64,000 bases of DNA from a virus, in the IMG/VR virus record IMGVR_UViG_3300046665_000434, positions 90,262-154,261 of that record; one strand, written 5' to 3'. Each line of letters begins with the position of its first letter. Positions within the stretch are counted from its first letter, which is position 1. Both the position numbers and the translations under genes were made by a program. Of this stretch, positions 31,074 to 40,323 are shown in pieces. The notes under the pieces were generated by a model that ran no database searches, had not been told where the DNA came from, and saw only the letters and a program-made list of their open reading frames with translations.

Positions 31074-33329
31074 ATGAGTCTCATTAAACTCAACAATGCC
31101 GGATCGAATTTCGAAGACAAGAAACTGTCTGCGCCGGCACTGCGTCAAGCTCTGGCCGATCCGGCTCAGAACTATACCACCGAATCCAACGACATGCTGA
31201 AGTGGCTGGAAGACGGTAGCTTCGAAGGCCGTGCTGACCTGAACGGCGCCGCCAAGACCCTGCAACAAATCCTGGAACCGGACCACGTCGGCAAGGCTGC
31301 CTATGGCAACCCGAACGGCATGAAGATGGCTTCGTTCGTTGCCTCCTTCGCCAACAACCTGCCTGCTCTTCTGCGCATGCAAACCTCGGTTGAAGCCAAA
31401 GGCCTGGCTGACGGCGTGCGTTACGCACCTGCCGACGGTTCGGACTTCGAATCCGAGTACTCGAAAGAGTCCTTCGACAACCAGGAACTGAACGACTTCT
31501 TCGCCGTCTCCATCGGCCTGAACTACAAAATCGCTCGCCAGGGTCCGGCGATGGAAATGGTGTACCGCACCATTCCTCTGACTCCTGAGCAAGGCGGTTT
31601 CGACATCGTCGTTCCGAACCTGTTCGTTGAAAACACCCTGCGCCACGAACTGGACGGTTCCGAGTCCGACTTCGGCTTCCGCCGCGTCATCGACTCCTCG
31701 ATCGACTACACCGTTCTGAACGACAACAGCACTCAGATCGTTCCGACCTACAACGACACCACCAAGGACAACTTCGTTTCGACGACTGTCCTGGCTCCGT
31801 TCGAATACGAAAACGGTCGTCGTAAGGTTCTGACCAGCGGTCTGAAACTGGGTCAAACCATCCAGATCTTCGGCCTGGGCCAAGCTGACAGCGTGCAACG
31901 CGTTGGCCAACCTGACTACACCGAAGCCCTGGACCGTAACATCGGTATCGCTACCGTCTTCGTTGCCCTGGGCGGCGAAACTGTCGGCTTCGACACCAAA
32001 GGTCTGCCATTCAGCCGCTACATCAAGATGCCAGAACAAGGCGGCCGTCAAATGTCGCTGAACTTCAACGTATCTTCGTTGGAGATCTCGCCGACCACCA
32101 AAGCGTGGGATGGCGATGCACTGACTGGCGCTACCTTCAAGCTGATCCAGGATGGCAAGTACACCGTCCGTCTGAAAACCCGTCTGAACGGTCAAGTTGA
32201 CGTTGAGCGCGGTACTATCGACGTGACTGCTACCAGCCTGACCGTGATGTACATCACCAACGAAGCCAAAGAGCGCATCCCACTGGACAGCGGCGTTGGT
32301 CAACAAATCGTTACCGGCCTGGCCGGTCTGGCGACAGTAGCCTGGTGGCCGGACGCTCGTCTGACCAACAGTAACCACCGTCACCTGGGTCTGATGCTGA
32401 ACGTCCGTACCGTTGCCGAGCGTCTGCTGACCCGTCAACGTTCGCCGTTCTTCGTTCCGTACCCGCTGAACGAAAACCGTGACCAGTCCGTAATGGATTG
32501 GCTGACTTTCGCGGTGAGCCAGTACATCAACAACGAAGGTGTTGGTACGCTGATCAACTACCACGAGCGCCTGATGCGTCTCACTGGTGGTCTGCGTGGC
32601 GACCTGACCGTCGGCGACTTCGAGATCAACGCCCTGCCTATCGAAGGTATCGGCCGTTACCTCGTCAACCCGTACGTCCAGGAAGTCGAGATCGACCTGC
32701 TGAACAACACCCAGTCGCAGAACACTGCCGACAACGTTGAAAACGGTATCGCGGTTCTGACCAACGCCCTGCGTTCGGTTGGCTTCGACATCCTGCAACG
32801 TACCAACTACGAAAACGCCGCCCGCTACATGGACGGTGGTGAAGTAGCCAACAAGTTCAAGTTCGGCCTGGTAACCAGCCCGATCATCGAACGCTTCCTG
32901 ACCATCACCGGTGACAGCCGTACCCTCGGCGCGAACCTGACTTACCAGCTGGAATCTGACGTCGACGCCCGTCTGACCGAAAGTCTCTACATGGTAATGA
33001 TCCGTGATGGCGACGGTGTTGACCCGCTGAACGCTGGCGCAATGCTGCTGACCCCAACGCTGGTATCGACCATCTCCGCGACCCGTGACAACCGTCCGGT
33101 CAACGAAGCAATCGTACAGCCGCGCTTCCAGCACTACAACTTCTGCCCGATCGTGGTGAAGTTCGTCGTGAAGGGCGTGCGTGAGCTCCTGGAGCAAACC
33201 ATTCCCTTTCGTGTCAAGGTCGAACCGGCTGATGTTGAAGACGGTGACACCGATCCAGGTACTGGGACTGGCACCGGTGGTACTGGGGCCGGCGCAGGTA
33301 ACATCGACTCCGGCGCCGGTGGCGCTTAA
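31074..33329 (+). CDS. Major capsid protein
   Basis: 751 residues. Size, position and composition fit the phiKZ-type major head protein (phiKZ gp120, ~750 residues). The N-terminal ~160 residues resemble a removable delta-like region rich in charged residues (LEDGSFEGRADLNGAAKTLQQI), and the rest is the HK97-fold body. The tail is Gly/Thr-rich (DPGTGTGTGGTGAGAGN), unlike the core. Codon use is strongly biased (CTG, CGT, AAC), as expected for the most abundant virion protein. ATG 31074 follows GGAG by 6 nt. A strong terminator after the gene isolates it from the next genes. Confidence 0.85.
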   Translation: MSLIKLNNAGSNFEDKKLSAPALRQALADPAQNYTTESNDMLKWLEDGSFEGRADLNGAAKTLQQILEPDHVGKAAYGNPNGMKMASFVASFANNLPALLRMQTSVEAKGLADGVRYAPADGSDFESEYSKESFDNQELNDFFAVSIGLNYKIARQGPAMEMVYRTIPLTPEQGGFDIVVPNLFVENTLRHELDGSESDFGFRRVIDSSIDYTVLNDNSTQIVPTYNDTTKDNFVSTTVLAPFEYENGRRKVLTSGLKLGQTIQIFGLGQADSVQRVGQPDYTEALDRNIGIATVFVALGGETVGFDTKGLPFSRYIKMPEQGGRQMSLNFNVSSLEISPTTKAWDGDALTGATFKLIQDGKYTVRLKTRLNGQVDVERGTIDVTATSLTVMYITNEAKERIPLDSGVGQQIVTGLAGLATVAWWPDARLTNSNHRHLGLMLNVRTVAERLLTRQRSPFFVPYPLNENRDQSVMDWLTFAVSQYINNEGVGTLINYHERLMRLTGGLRGDLTVGDFEINALPIEGIGRYLVNPYVQEVEIDLLNNTQSQNTADNVENGIAVLTNALRSVGFDILQRTNYENAARYMDGGEVANKFKFGLVTSPIIERFLTITGDSRTLGANLTYQLESDVDARLTESLYMVMIRDGDGVDPLNAGAMLLTPTLVSTISATRDNRPVNEAIVQPRFQHYNFCPIVVKFVVKGVRELLEQTIPFRVKVEPADVEDGDTDPGTGTGTGGTGAGAGNIDSGAGGA

Positions 33330-33352
33330 CAGCTGATGTTGCTAGCTGAATA

Positions 33353-33384
33353 ACATACAGCGGGGCGTGAGCCCCGCTGTATGT
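33353..33384 (+). terminator. Terminator after the capsid gene
   Basis: 14-bp stem ACATACAGCGGGGC / GCCCCGCTGTATGT with loop GTGA. Confidence 0.85.
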
Positions 33385-33486
33385 CGTTAATGTAAGTAAA
33401 GAGATTACAACAATACATTATTAATTCTGACGAGGCGAAATACAAAGAGATGCTTGGAGCGTTGTACTTTTTAACTACGGGGATAT

Positions 33487-34608
33487 ATGAGTATGAATAG
33501 TGGAGATCGTACGCCCACTTTCACGAAGTACTCTGTGCTGACTAACATGCACGTCATGGAACTGGTAGATGGTCATGCGTGTTCATCGATGACTCAGTCT
33601 GTCAGGAACGTTAGTTCTCGCGAGGTGAGAATAAAGGATAGGTTTGGTGTGAACCAAATCCTCCACGCCTCGAAGAATGCTCGACCGCCGGAATATATCG
33701 ATATCTTCTTGCGTTGGGAAATGACGGAGCAGGCTTACAAAGACACATGCAGGGATTTCAGGAGACGTTACGGTTCTGGAGCACCAGTTACCGCAGCGCT
33801 ACTGGCTGCGTGGTACGATGGGGAAGCATTGAACCATCGACGCGATATGATGCGCACTTACGAGATCCAAGTGGAGATCGTGGTTGCGGATGTAATTGCC
33901 GCAGGCGGTACTGTTTATATCGAGGAACTCGATTTGACAGTCTGTGTCAACGGTGCAGATCGTCGCGAGGAGGAGCATCCTTTTAGTCCGAGCAATCGGG
34001 TAAGAAGGGGCTTAGCTAGCGAGATCCCGCACATGGGGGAGGAAACTTTCGTTATGTCTATTCGTGCAATTGACAACAGTTCGTTGAAGTCAAGGCACGA
34101 CAGGTTTCTGAAGATCGGTGATTTGGTTTACCATGTTCCGATTGAAAGAGACCACATGTGTGATAATGGCGTATACATCACAACGAGATATGACGCAGAT
34201 ACAAAGAACGCCACAGGGAGAACTCAAAGGGTGGTTACTCGCCGGATGGGTTTCGATGAAGCTGACAAACTGTTTCAGATGTACGATACAATCGAACAGG
34301 CCCGTGAAGGCCTGACCACGGAAGAGCTTCGTAAAGAAGAAATTCTAAGGCGACAGTATGAGCAGAAGATTGCTGATCTGGAGCGGCAAAATGAGAAACT
34401 CGAACGGGACCATGCGCATTGGCGTGAGCGGTCTACTCATGAACAGCAATCTAGCCGAGAGAAGGAGGAGAGGAATCAAAAACGTAACTCAGAGGAAAAT
34501 GTGCGGGAACAAACTCGCAGTTTCACGGAATGGATGAAACTTGTGGGTGGCTTTATGACTGCATTAGTGGGTATAGCCGCGACAGTCGCGAAATTGAAAC
34601 CTACTTAA
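33487..34608 (+). CDS. Coiled-coil membrane protein, likely acquired gene
   Basis: 373 residues, unrecognised. Residues ~275-345 are a charged coiled coil (LRRQYEQKIADLERQNEKLERDH..., then Arg/Glu/Asn-rich), followed by a C-terminal transmembrane segment (~353-368, GGFMTALVGIAATVAKL). The N-terminal ~270 residues are globular. About 15 of roughly 40 arginines use AGA/AGG, against almost none in the capsid gene next door, so the gene looks foreign. It sits between the capsid gene and the candidate RNA polymerase subunit, separated from the capsid gene by a terminator. A membrane-anchored defence or exclusion factor is speculation. Confidence 0.65.
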   Translation: MSMNSGDRTPTFTKYSVLTNMHVMELVDGHACSSMTQSVRNVSSREVRIKDRFGVNQILHASKNARPPEYIDIFLRWEMTEQAYKDTCRDFRRRYGSGAPVTAALLAAWYDGEALNHRRDMMRTYEIQVEIVVADVIAAGGTVYIEELDLTVCVNGADRREEEHPFSPSNRVRRGLASEIPHMGEETFVMSIRAIDNSSLKSRHDRFLKIGDLVYHVPIERDHMCDNGVYITTRYDADTKNATGRTQRVVTRRMGFDEADKLFQMYDTIEQAREGLTTEELRKEEILRRQYEQKIADLERQNEKLERDHAHWRERSTHEQQSSREKEERNQKRNSEENVREQTRSFTEWMKLVGGFMTALVGIAATVAKLKPT

Positions 34609-34631
34609 CAACTAACTAGCAGGGCTGACAA

Positions 34632-36356
34632 ATGCCGGATATCGAACTGTTTTTAGAAGCTCAGGAGGATATGCCTGTTTTCTCTCAGGACATCCTGGAT
34701 GGCTTAGCCGTCAAGGGTCTCCTCTGGGCAAAAGAAGAGGTTGACACTCTCATCGAATGCGCTGAGAAGGCTTATCCCGAAGGCTTTGAGTTCGCAAGGT
34801 CTCGTATCTGTAGTCCAAAAGAAGCCATCATTGCGATGTCTTCGTTACTCTCCAAGTCCTCGGACCGTGATCCATCCATCGATCTGGCCCCAACGGATGT
34901 CTACTTGGTTGAGTATCAGTTCACGTTCAATGGCCAGGACCTGATCAAACGGTATCTTTTCTTGCCGTATGCTCGTACTGCCGGTTTGATGATGATTGCT
35001 GCAAAGTTCTTTTCCATCAGTCCGGTAGCTTCTGACCCTGGCTTGTCGATTGGACCTGATTATGTCTTCGTCAGGTTCAGCCGGGCACCCGTCACGTTTC
35101 GTCAAACATTGGCAACCCTCAACGTCAACGGTGAGGAAGTCTCTGAGTATCTCGCGTACTCGTGGTTGCACAACCGTGGCGGTGCCAACAACAAGACCAA
35201 TCAGAGCGACACTCTGGTAATTGGCGGCGCTTTGGCTACATTGCCGCACTATCTGTTTGCAAAATACGGTCTCGAAGAATCCTTCCGCAAGTTTGCGGGT
35301 ACGGAGTTTGAACTGACCAAGATTGATATTCCCTACGGCGGTGAAGAAAAAGACCGTTGGGAACTCACTCGCGAATGCCTGATGGCTCAGGGGTACGATC
35401 TGAGCTCGTGGACGGTGTATTCCTCCGCACACTACAAACCCACCGCGTTGAAGATGAAGACGCCTTACAAGGCTATCGCTACAAACGTGGTGATGTTGGT
35501 GCCAACGCGTAACGTGAGCAAACTGACATCTGCATTCGTCAGGGCGTTCTTTTACATGTTGGATCATTTCCCTGAACCTACATCAGGTATTAGCTTCGAA
35601 GAATACTTGGTGGAATTGCGGGGAGAAGAGCGGTGGAAGATCTGGATGGGATATATCCAATTCGGTGATCAGTATGGCGTTGGTAAGCTGACTGAAAACA
35701 TCAACCACCATTTAGCGAGTCTCGATCAGTACGTCGACATCGAGGCTCGTCGGATGTTCATGGAAGAAGAACGTCTGGATATCGACGATATCTATCAGTT
35801 GTTCTGCTACATCCTCAACAACATTGAGGAATTGATCAACAACAAGGAAGAAGATATCGGGACCATGTACGGTAAGCGGTTGCAGACTTCGCAGTATGTT
35901 CTTCGGGATATCACTGCATCGATCTTTCGTTGCTTGTTCGAGATTACCAACAACAAGAAGCGCAAGTTCGAGAAAGAGGACTACAACAAGACGCTCGGCA
36001 AGTACTTCATGCCGACTATCATTTTCAATCTGAGGAAAACCAGCCAGAAGCCTTTCATGTCGTCCGTCTCTACCCCAGGCGACAACATGTATCCAAAGAT
36101 CACTTCTCGGCTCGTTATGCAGGCGCAAACCAGTAGTGGCAGAAAGCCTTCTAACCTCAATGTGAATGATCCGACATCCTGGCTTCATGCCTCCATTGCT
36201 GAACTGGGTAACCATCTGGTACTGCCCAAGAACACGCCGCTGGGCCGCATGACGTTAAACCCTACGGCGAGGCTCGATGATAAGGGCACTACTCAGCGAA
36301 AAGAATCGATGGCACCCACAGTCGAGTATATCGGCGACGCCATTAGCCGCAATTAA
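34632..36356 (+). CDS. Candidate phage RNA polymerase subunit (gp123-like)
   Basis: 574 residues. No simple motif identifies it, but its size, its place just after the capsid gene and its C-terminal part (SRLVMQAQTSSGRKPSNLN...ASIAELGNHLVLPKNTPLGRM) fit the phiKZ gp123 subunit of the non-virion RNA polymerase, a beta/beta'-type fragment. The assignment rests on synteny recalled from phiKZ and needs structural comparison. The protein is soluble with long helices (MFMEEERLDIDDIYQLFCYILNNIEELINNKEED). Confidence 0.45.
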   Translation: MPDIELFLEAQEDMPVFSQDILDGLAVKGLLWAKEEVDTLIECAEKAYPEGFEFARSRICSPKEAIIAMSSLLSKSSDRDPSIDLAPTDVYLVEYQFTFNGQDLIKRYLFLPYARTAGLMMIAAKFFSISPVASDPGLSIGPDYVFVRFSRAPVTFRQTLATLNVNGEEVSEYLAYSWLHNRGGANNKTNQSDTLVIGGALATLPHYLFAKYGLEESFRKFAGTEFELTKIDIPYGGEEKDRWELTRECLMAQGYDLSSWTVYSSAHYKPTALKMKTPYKAIATNVVMLVPTRNVSKLTSAFVRAFFYMLDHFPEPTSGISFEEYLVELRGEERWKIWMGYIQFGDQYGVGKLTENINHHLASLDQYVDIEARRMFMEEERLDIDDIYQLFCYILNNIEELINNKEEDIGTMYGKRLQTSQYVLRDITASIFRCLFEITNNKKRKFEKEDYNKTLGKYFMPTIIFNLRKTSQKPFMSSVSTPGDNMYPKITSRLVMQAQTSSGRKPSNLNVNDPTSWLHASIAELGNHLVLPKNTPLGRMTLNPTARLDDKGTTQRKESMAPTVEYIGDAISRN

Positions 36357-36382
36357 AAACCCGCGCAACTTAGGAGTGTGTA

Positions 36383-38311
36383 ATGAGTCGACGCGATGAA
36401 CAACTTTGGGAAGATGTGTCTCAAGAGGTTATTGACTACATCAAACGCAAAGATAACGATCGTGATCTGAAAGGCACCTTGGTCGGCGAGCTGCGCTCTA
36501 AGTACTACGATGCAATGAGCGAAGATCGTTGGCGTTCTCGTGAGTTTGGTGATCTGGTTGATACCGTGGTCGCTTCCTTGCGAGAAGTCGAGGACAACTA
36601 TGCCCGTGAGGGTGACCGTAAGCGGGATATCATTGCGCAAGCTGCGCAGCTGATCGTTGATGGTCACTTTGCGGTACAGGTTCTCGATTCCAATGTGGCT
36701 CGTGAGCTGAAGAACGAGGTCTACGATGCGCTGCTCGATGCCAAGGATGAAGCTATCCGCATCGCTCGGCGCAGTTCTCGTGGAGATCGTGATGATGATC
36801 GTGACCGGGATCGCGATGGCCGTAACCCCTACGACGATCGACGCGATCGGGACAGGGATCGAGACCGTAATCGGGATCGCAGCAGTCGTCGCGATACTGG
36901 TACAAGCGGCCGCCGGCGTGAAACTACTGATGATGGCTGGGATATCCTGTCTGACATCGGTGATGACGATGATGACGATCGTCAGCGCGAGAAAGATCGC
37001 AAGTACCAGGATGAGATTCGGGAAGTGGATCTGCGGGATGATCGCAGCTATGCTCCAGAGCCTCTGCGGGAAGAACCGGTACGTCAGCCTCGGGTTACTA
37101 TCTCGACTGACGTGGACGGTCCAGATTACAGCCAGGCGAGTCCTTTCGAGGACTTCATTGAAGGTGGCGAGCGGTTTCGTGCAGCTCACCTGAGTGACTG
37201 GCAACTGACGCCTGATTTCGATCTGGATACTCCAGAACAGATCCGGCTCAGCGCTATTCCAACGCTGTACAACATCAACACCCACATCAAGTACTACGTG
37301 ATGGACGCCGAAGGTTGCGTCCGAGAGGAGTTTGAAAAAGTGACTGACGAAAACCGCCGTCTTGCTCATCAACTGCGCGAAGATCCTCGCGTAGAAGAAG
37401 TCTCTCGTCCACGTTCGGCCCGCGTTACTCTGACGCGTGACGACAGCGACCTCAGCCAACATCGTGAACAACGCCAAGCCGGTCAGTCGCTGGCTAAGCA
37501 GTTGGACGAAGTAGATATCAGCGAACTGAAGTTCTCGGCCACCAACATGGCTGACAGTTTGCCAGGTATCGTCTTCTCCGGTCAGATGGACATGATCGAC
37601 GGCGGCAACAAGCCGCGGGCTGGTCTGTACTTCCGTCGTTCGCCATTGGTCATCCGCGGTGAAGGCCAGCTGGACCTGATCGATCAGGTAAATGATACCA
37701 CCACCCTGACGGCTGCTGCTGACCGTATGGTCGAGCTGCGCGACAAGTTCGACAAGCCGATCTGGGAAACGCTCAACAAACGCTTCGCTGAAAACGTCCT
37801 GCGCGTCAGCCGGTATCAGTTCCAGTTCAACGGTGTTGCAAAGTTCAACTTCTCCAGCTCCTTCGGCCGATTCCTCCAGGCGTTCCGTGAAGCTCGTGGC
37901 AACGAAGAAACCAGTCTGTTCTCCCGTCGCATCATGCACGTCATCCAGGCGTCCTGTGCGCACATGCTGGTCGAAGACATCAACTTCAATGCCGACGACC
38001 TGATGAAAGGTCGTAAGGCTGACGCTCTGATGTTCACGGACTTCTTCGCGGTCATCAGCATCAACTCCACCCTGGACGATCTGGGCATCGGTAACGTGGT
38101 CAGCAACGAGCCGACTGGCGTGTCGATCGAATCGACTTCCAATGCCGATCTGTACAAGCAATTCCGCCGGATCTTCGACAAACTCGAAGACGAGGTCCCT
38201 GCACAAACCCGTGGTCGTCTGCTGATATCTACCGCCGACAATCGTCTGCTGGAAGTACACCCTTATTTCGGGGAGCACAAGGCGTACATCCTGTCCGCCG
38301 TCGAGCAGTAA
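36383..38311 (+). CDS. Virion-type protein with RD-repeat disordered region
   Basis: 642 residues. N-terminal ~120 residues are helical; residues ~130-180 are a low-complexity arginine/aspartate stretch with alternating R-D pairs (DRDRDRDG, RDRDRDRDRNRDR), followed by SSRRD and a poly-Asp run (DDDDDD). The remaining ~400 residues form a globular part (KFNFSSSFGRFLQAFREARGNEE, FTDFFAVISINSTLDDLGI) ending YFGEHKAYILSAVEQ. Mixed-charge tracts of this kind bind nucleic acid or drive condensation in other proteins; a role in DNA or prohead assembly is inference. Confidence 0.6.
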   Translation: MSRRDEQLWEDVSQEVIDYIKRKDNDRDLKGTLVGELRSKYYDAMSEDRWRSREFGDLVDTVVASLREVEDNYAREGDRKRDIIAQAAQLIVDGHFAVQVLDSNVARELKNEVYDALLDAKDEAIRIARRSSRGDRDDDRDRDRDGRNPYDDRRDRDRDRDRNRDRSSRRDTGTSGRRRETTDDGWDILSDIGDDDDDDRQREKDRKYQDEIREVDLRDDRSYAPEPLREEPVRQPRVTISTDVDGPDYSQASPFEDFIEGGERFRAAHLSDWQLTPDFDLDTPEQIRLSAIPTLYNINTHIKYYVMDAEGCVREEFEKVTDENRRLAHQLREDPRVEEVSRPRSARVTLTRDDSDLSQHREQRQAGQSLAKQLDEVDISELKFSATNMADSLPGIVFSGQMDMIDGGNKPRAGLYFRRSPLVIRGEGQLDLIDQVNDTTTLTAAADRMVELRDKFDKPIWETLNKRFAENVLRVSRYQFQFNGVAKFNFSSSFGRFLQAFREARGNEETSLFSRRIMHVIQASCAHMLVEDINFNADDLMKGRKADALMFTDFFAVISINSTLDDLGIGNVVSNEPTGVSIESTSNADLYKQFRRIFDKLEDEVPAQTRGRLLISTADNRLLEVHPYFGEHKAYILSAVEQ

Positions 38312-38409
38312 TTCCGCAGGCGCTCGCCTCGTCAGCACGGCGCTAGCATCCGCAGACACCACTCCACATCCATCACTCTAATCGCACTGATATAGTGCCA
38401 GGACGAATC

Positions 38410-38464
38410 CGTAGGCCCTTAACCGGGTCTACGGTGCACTATCCGTCGGGTAGTGTTTTTTTTG
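38410..38464 (+). terminator. Two-hairpin intrinsic terminator
   Basis: CCGTAGGCCC / GGGTCTACGG (38410-38435), then CACTATCC-GTC-GGGTAGTG (38438... to 38456) followed by eight or more T. Confidence 0.85.
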
Positions 38465-38483
38465 TTGTCGTGAGGGTTTATTG

Positions 38484-39128
38484 ATGTCGAGTCTTATCGA
38501 GCGGATGGCCTTTGGTGATCTGACCTCTCCTTCGTTTGAAGGAAGCGGGATTGAATACGAAGTAGAGATCTATCTGGAAAACTTCGATCTATCCCAGATA
38601 CAAGCTATGGCTTCTTCTAAGGAGCATCAAGAGCAATGGGGTATCTACGTTCCAAAGACTGATCAGAACGCCTCTGGCGGCTCTCTGAGGGTCAGGAAGA
38701 CTATCTTCCAAGACGGTACTACACTGCTGGAAGATTGCTGCAAGACAGAACTGGGCGAAAACGGTAAATTCGAGGACGAGAGTACTGTCTCCGAAGCCCG
38801 CTTCAAACAGTTCGAACTACTGGCTGACCAAGGGTTGATCAAGGTGCGATACGTCGTCCCTTCTGAAACTCGTGTCGGTGTGGCGTTCAAATACGAAGTT
38901 GATGTCTTCTACAACAAGGCCGGTGAATTGGTCCCTTGGGCAAAGGTCGATGTTGAGTTCGAGAAAGGTACGGTCTTGTCTCCGGATGAGATCCCATTCA
39001 CTCGCGATACTTTGCTCTTCGTCACGCCTGAAGATAAGGCTGCTGACAAGGACGGTATCCGGGCTAAGGTGGGAGCGATGTACAAGAAGTACTTCTGCGC
39101 TACCAACAAGTTTGTATCGGCTGAATAA
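38484..39128 (+). CDS. CYTH-like (triphosphate tunnel) protein, tentative
   Basis: 214 residues. The start of the mature part (EYEVEIYL) recalls the ExExK strand that opens CYTH/triphosphate-tunnel enzymes; further alternating charged strands follow (SLRVRKT, LEDCCKTEL, KYEVDVFYN, WAKVDVEFE), as expected for an eight-strand tunnel lined with Arg, Lys and Glu. CYTH proteins act on triphosphates such as thiamine triphosphate, inorganic polyphosphate or RNA 5' ends. ATG 38484 follows GAGGG by 7 nt. It ends at a bidirectional terminator. Confidence 0.4.
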   Translation: MSSLIERMAFGDLTSPSFEGSGIEYEVEIYLENFDLSQIQAMASSKEHQEQWGIYVPKTDQNASGGSLRVRKTIFQDGTTLLEDCCKTELGENGKFEDESTVSEARFKQFELLADQGLIKVRYVVPSETRVGVAFKYEVDVFYNKAGELVPWAKVDVEFEKGTVLSPDEIPFTRDTLLFVTPEDKAADKDGIRAKVGAMYKKYFCATNKFVSAE

Positions 39129-39135
39129 AGATAAG

Positions 39136-39167
39136 GCATACAGCGGGGCGTAAGCCCCGCTGTATGC
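39136..39167. terminator. Bidirectional terminator between convergent genes
   Basis: 14-bp stem GCATACAGCGGGGC / GCCCCGCTGTATGC, loop GTAA, between the CYTH-like gene and the minus gene ending at 39176. Confidence 0.9.
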
Positions 39168-39175
39168 TCGATGGA

Positions 39176-39604
39176 TCAAGTTCCAGGTACGTTTGGCAAG
39201 AACGCAGAGATCACCAACTTGAGGATCTCAACAATTTGGCTGGTATCACCAACTCTTGCGACGATATAGAGCACAATCACTGCAAACATGAACACGGCCA
39301 CTTTCGTAATAGCCGCAGACATGTGTTCCAATGCTTGTGGATCGATGGCAACCACTGGAGCTGCTGGAGCAGGCGGAATCCTGGAACCACCCCCTGCTGC
39401 GATTTCCGATGAGAATACCATCTCCTTAGTTGCGGCGTCCAGCGTGTCAATAGCTTGCTGGATCTGCAATGGCTCGGCAGTCTGTGGGTCAAGCTGACTC
39501 TCAGGAGGCAGAAAACCGTTTATCAGTCTAACCAAGGTCCCTTCCCAGGGAAACCCCACATCCGGGTTGTTGACCATCAGCACAATAGCTTCTCGAACGT
39601 TCAT
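39176..39604 (-). CDS. Small membrane protein, holin-like candidate
   Basis: 142 residues: a hydrophilic N-terminal half with a Gly/Pro/Ala linker (AAGGGSRIPPAPAAPVVA), then a transmembrane segment (~residues 98-117, ITKVAVFMFAVIVLYIVARV) and a second amphipathic, largely hydrophobic segment (VEILKLVISAFLP) to the end. Two C-terminal hydrophobic segments in a small phage protein suggest a holin or a pore-forming role, but the long hydrophilic N-terminus is atypical. Function unproven. Confidence 0.5.
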   Translation of the reverse strand: MNVREAIVLMVNNPDVGFPWEGTLVRLINGFLPPESQLDPQTAEPLQIQQAIDTLDAATKEMVFSSEIAAGGGSRIPPAPAAPVVAIDPQALEHMSAAITKVAVFMFAVIVLYIVARVGDTSQIVEILKLVISAFLPNVPGT

Positions 39605-39669
39605 GTGAACTCCCGGATGTCAAGTGTTGATGAGTGTGAAGATTTGTCTTCATCTTATATTGTAGCAGT

Positions 39670-40272
39670 TTAGCTGAACGCGCGACTAGCCTCGTAAACG
39701 AGGTATTGCTCTACACTGATCCCATCGATACAGTGCTCATCAAGTCTACTAAGATCGATACCGACAGTCGATAAGATCTTAGGATTGTCCAAGATGAAAC
39801 GCCTGATGTCTTCCTTGGTTGTTTTGTCAGGGCCTTTTGTCACGTACATCCCCGGTGGACAAGCGGCCTTCTTTGCCTTGCCTGGCGGAACCTTGATGAA
39901 ATCAAGAGTCTTGCTGTACCGATATACTGCATCGTCAATGACATCCATCGATTTACACAGCTTACGGAATACATCAATGCCCAAGTGAGAGAATGGAGAT
40001 TCGATGCCAAATACATCAGGATCAAACTCTTCACAAACATCCGTGATGAAAGGCCCAATCGTTGCAAGCCTTGCCTCGAGGCGTCCACGGTTATCAGCGA
40101 GGCCAGCGAAACGTGTATACGCCCCGCGGCTAGCCGACAGGGTTTTTGCGAAGATGATGTCTGACACACCCGTCATCAGGTTGTGATCTGACACAATCAC
40201 TCCAACAGTGTCTGTCCCGTTATCAACACCGCACATTCGGTAGTTCCAACCATCTCTGCCGATATTGATCAT
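39670..40272 (-). CDS. RuvC-like Holliday junction resolvase
   Basis: 200 residues of RNase H-fold nuclease type. The acidic residues that hold two metal ions are visible: Asp17 (GVDNGTD), Glu91 (FGIESPF) and Asp178/Asp183 (LDEHCIDGISV), with the basic 'PPGKAKKA' loop typical of RuvC near 130-137. The enzyme resolves branched DNA before packaging. Placed between virion genes on the minus strand. Confidence 0.75.
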   Translation of the reverse strand: MINIGRDGWNYRMCGVDNGTDTVGVIVSDHNLMTGVSDIIFAKTLSASRGAYTRFAGLADNRGRLEARLATIGPFITDVCEEFDPDVFGIESPFSHLGIDVFRKLCKSMDVIDDAVYRYSKTLDFIKVPPGKAKKAACPPGMYVTKGPDKTTKEDIRRFILDNPKILSTVGIDLSRLDEHCIDGISVEQYLVYEASRAFS

Positions 40273-40323
40273 GACATCTAGGGTGCTTTTATTGTTTATA
40301 GCACCCTCTCCATTCTCACATAC

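Noticed and set aside
31047-33197. 716-codon open frame antisense to the capsid gene
   Set aside because: It is the product of strong CTG/GGC/GAC codon bias in the capsid gene; the translated sequence is low in lysine and rich in Val/Gln/Asp in an artificial way.
36353-38362. 669-codon open frame antisense to the RD-repeat gene
   Set aside because: Same cause: the regular RNY codons of the real gene leave the reverse frame open. The translation contains long Ile/Val/Thr runs complementary to the RD tract.
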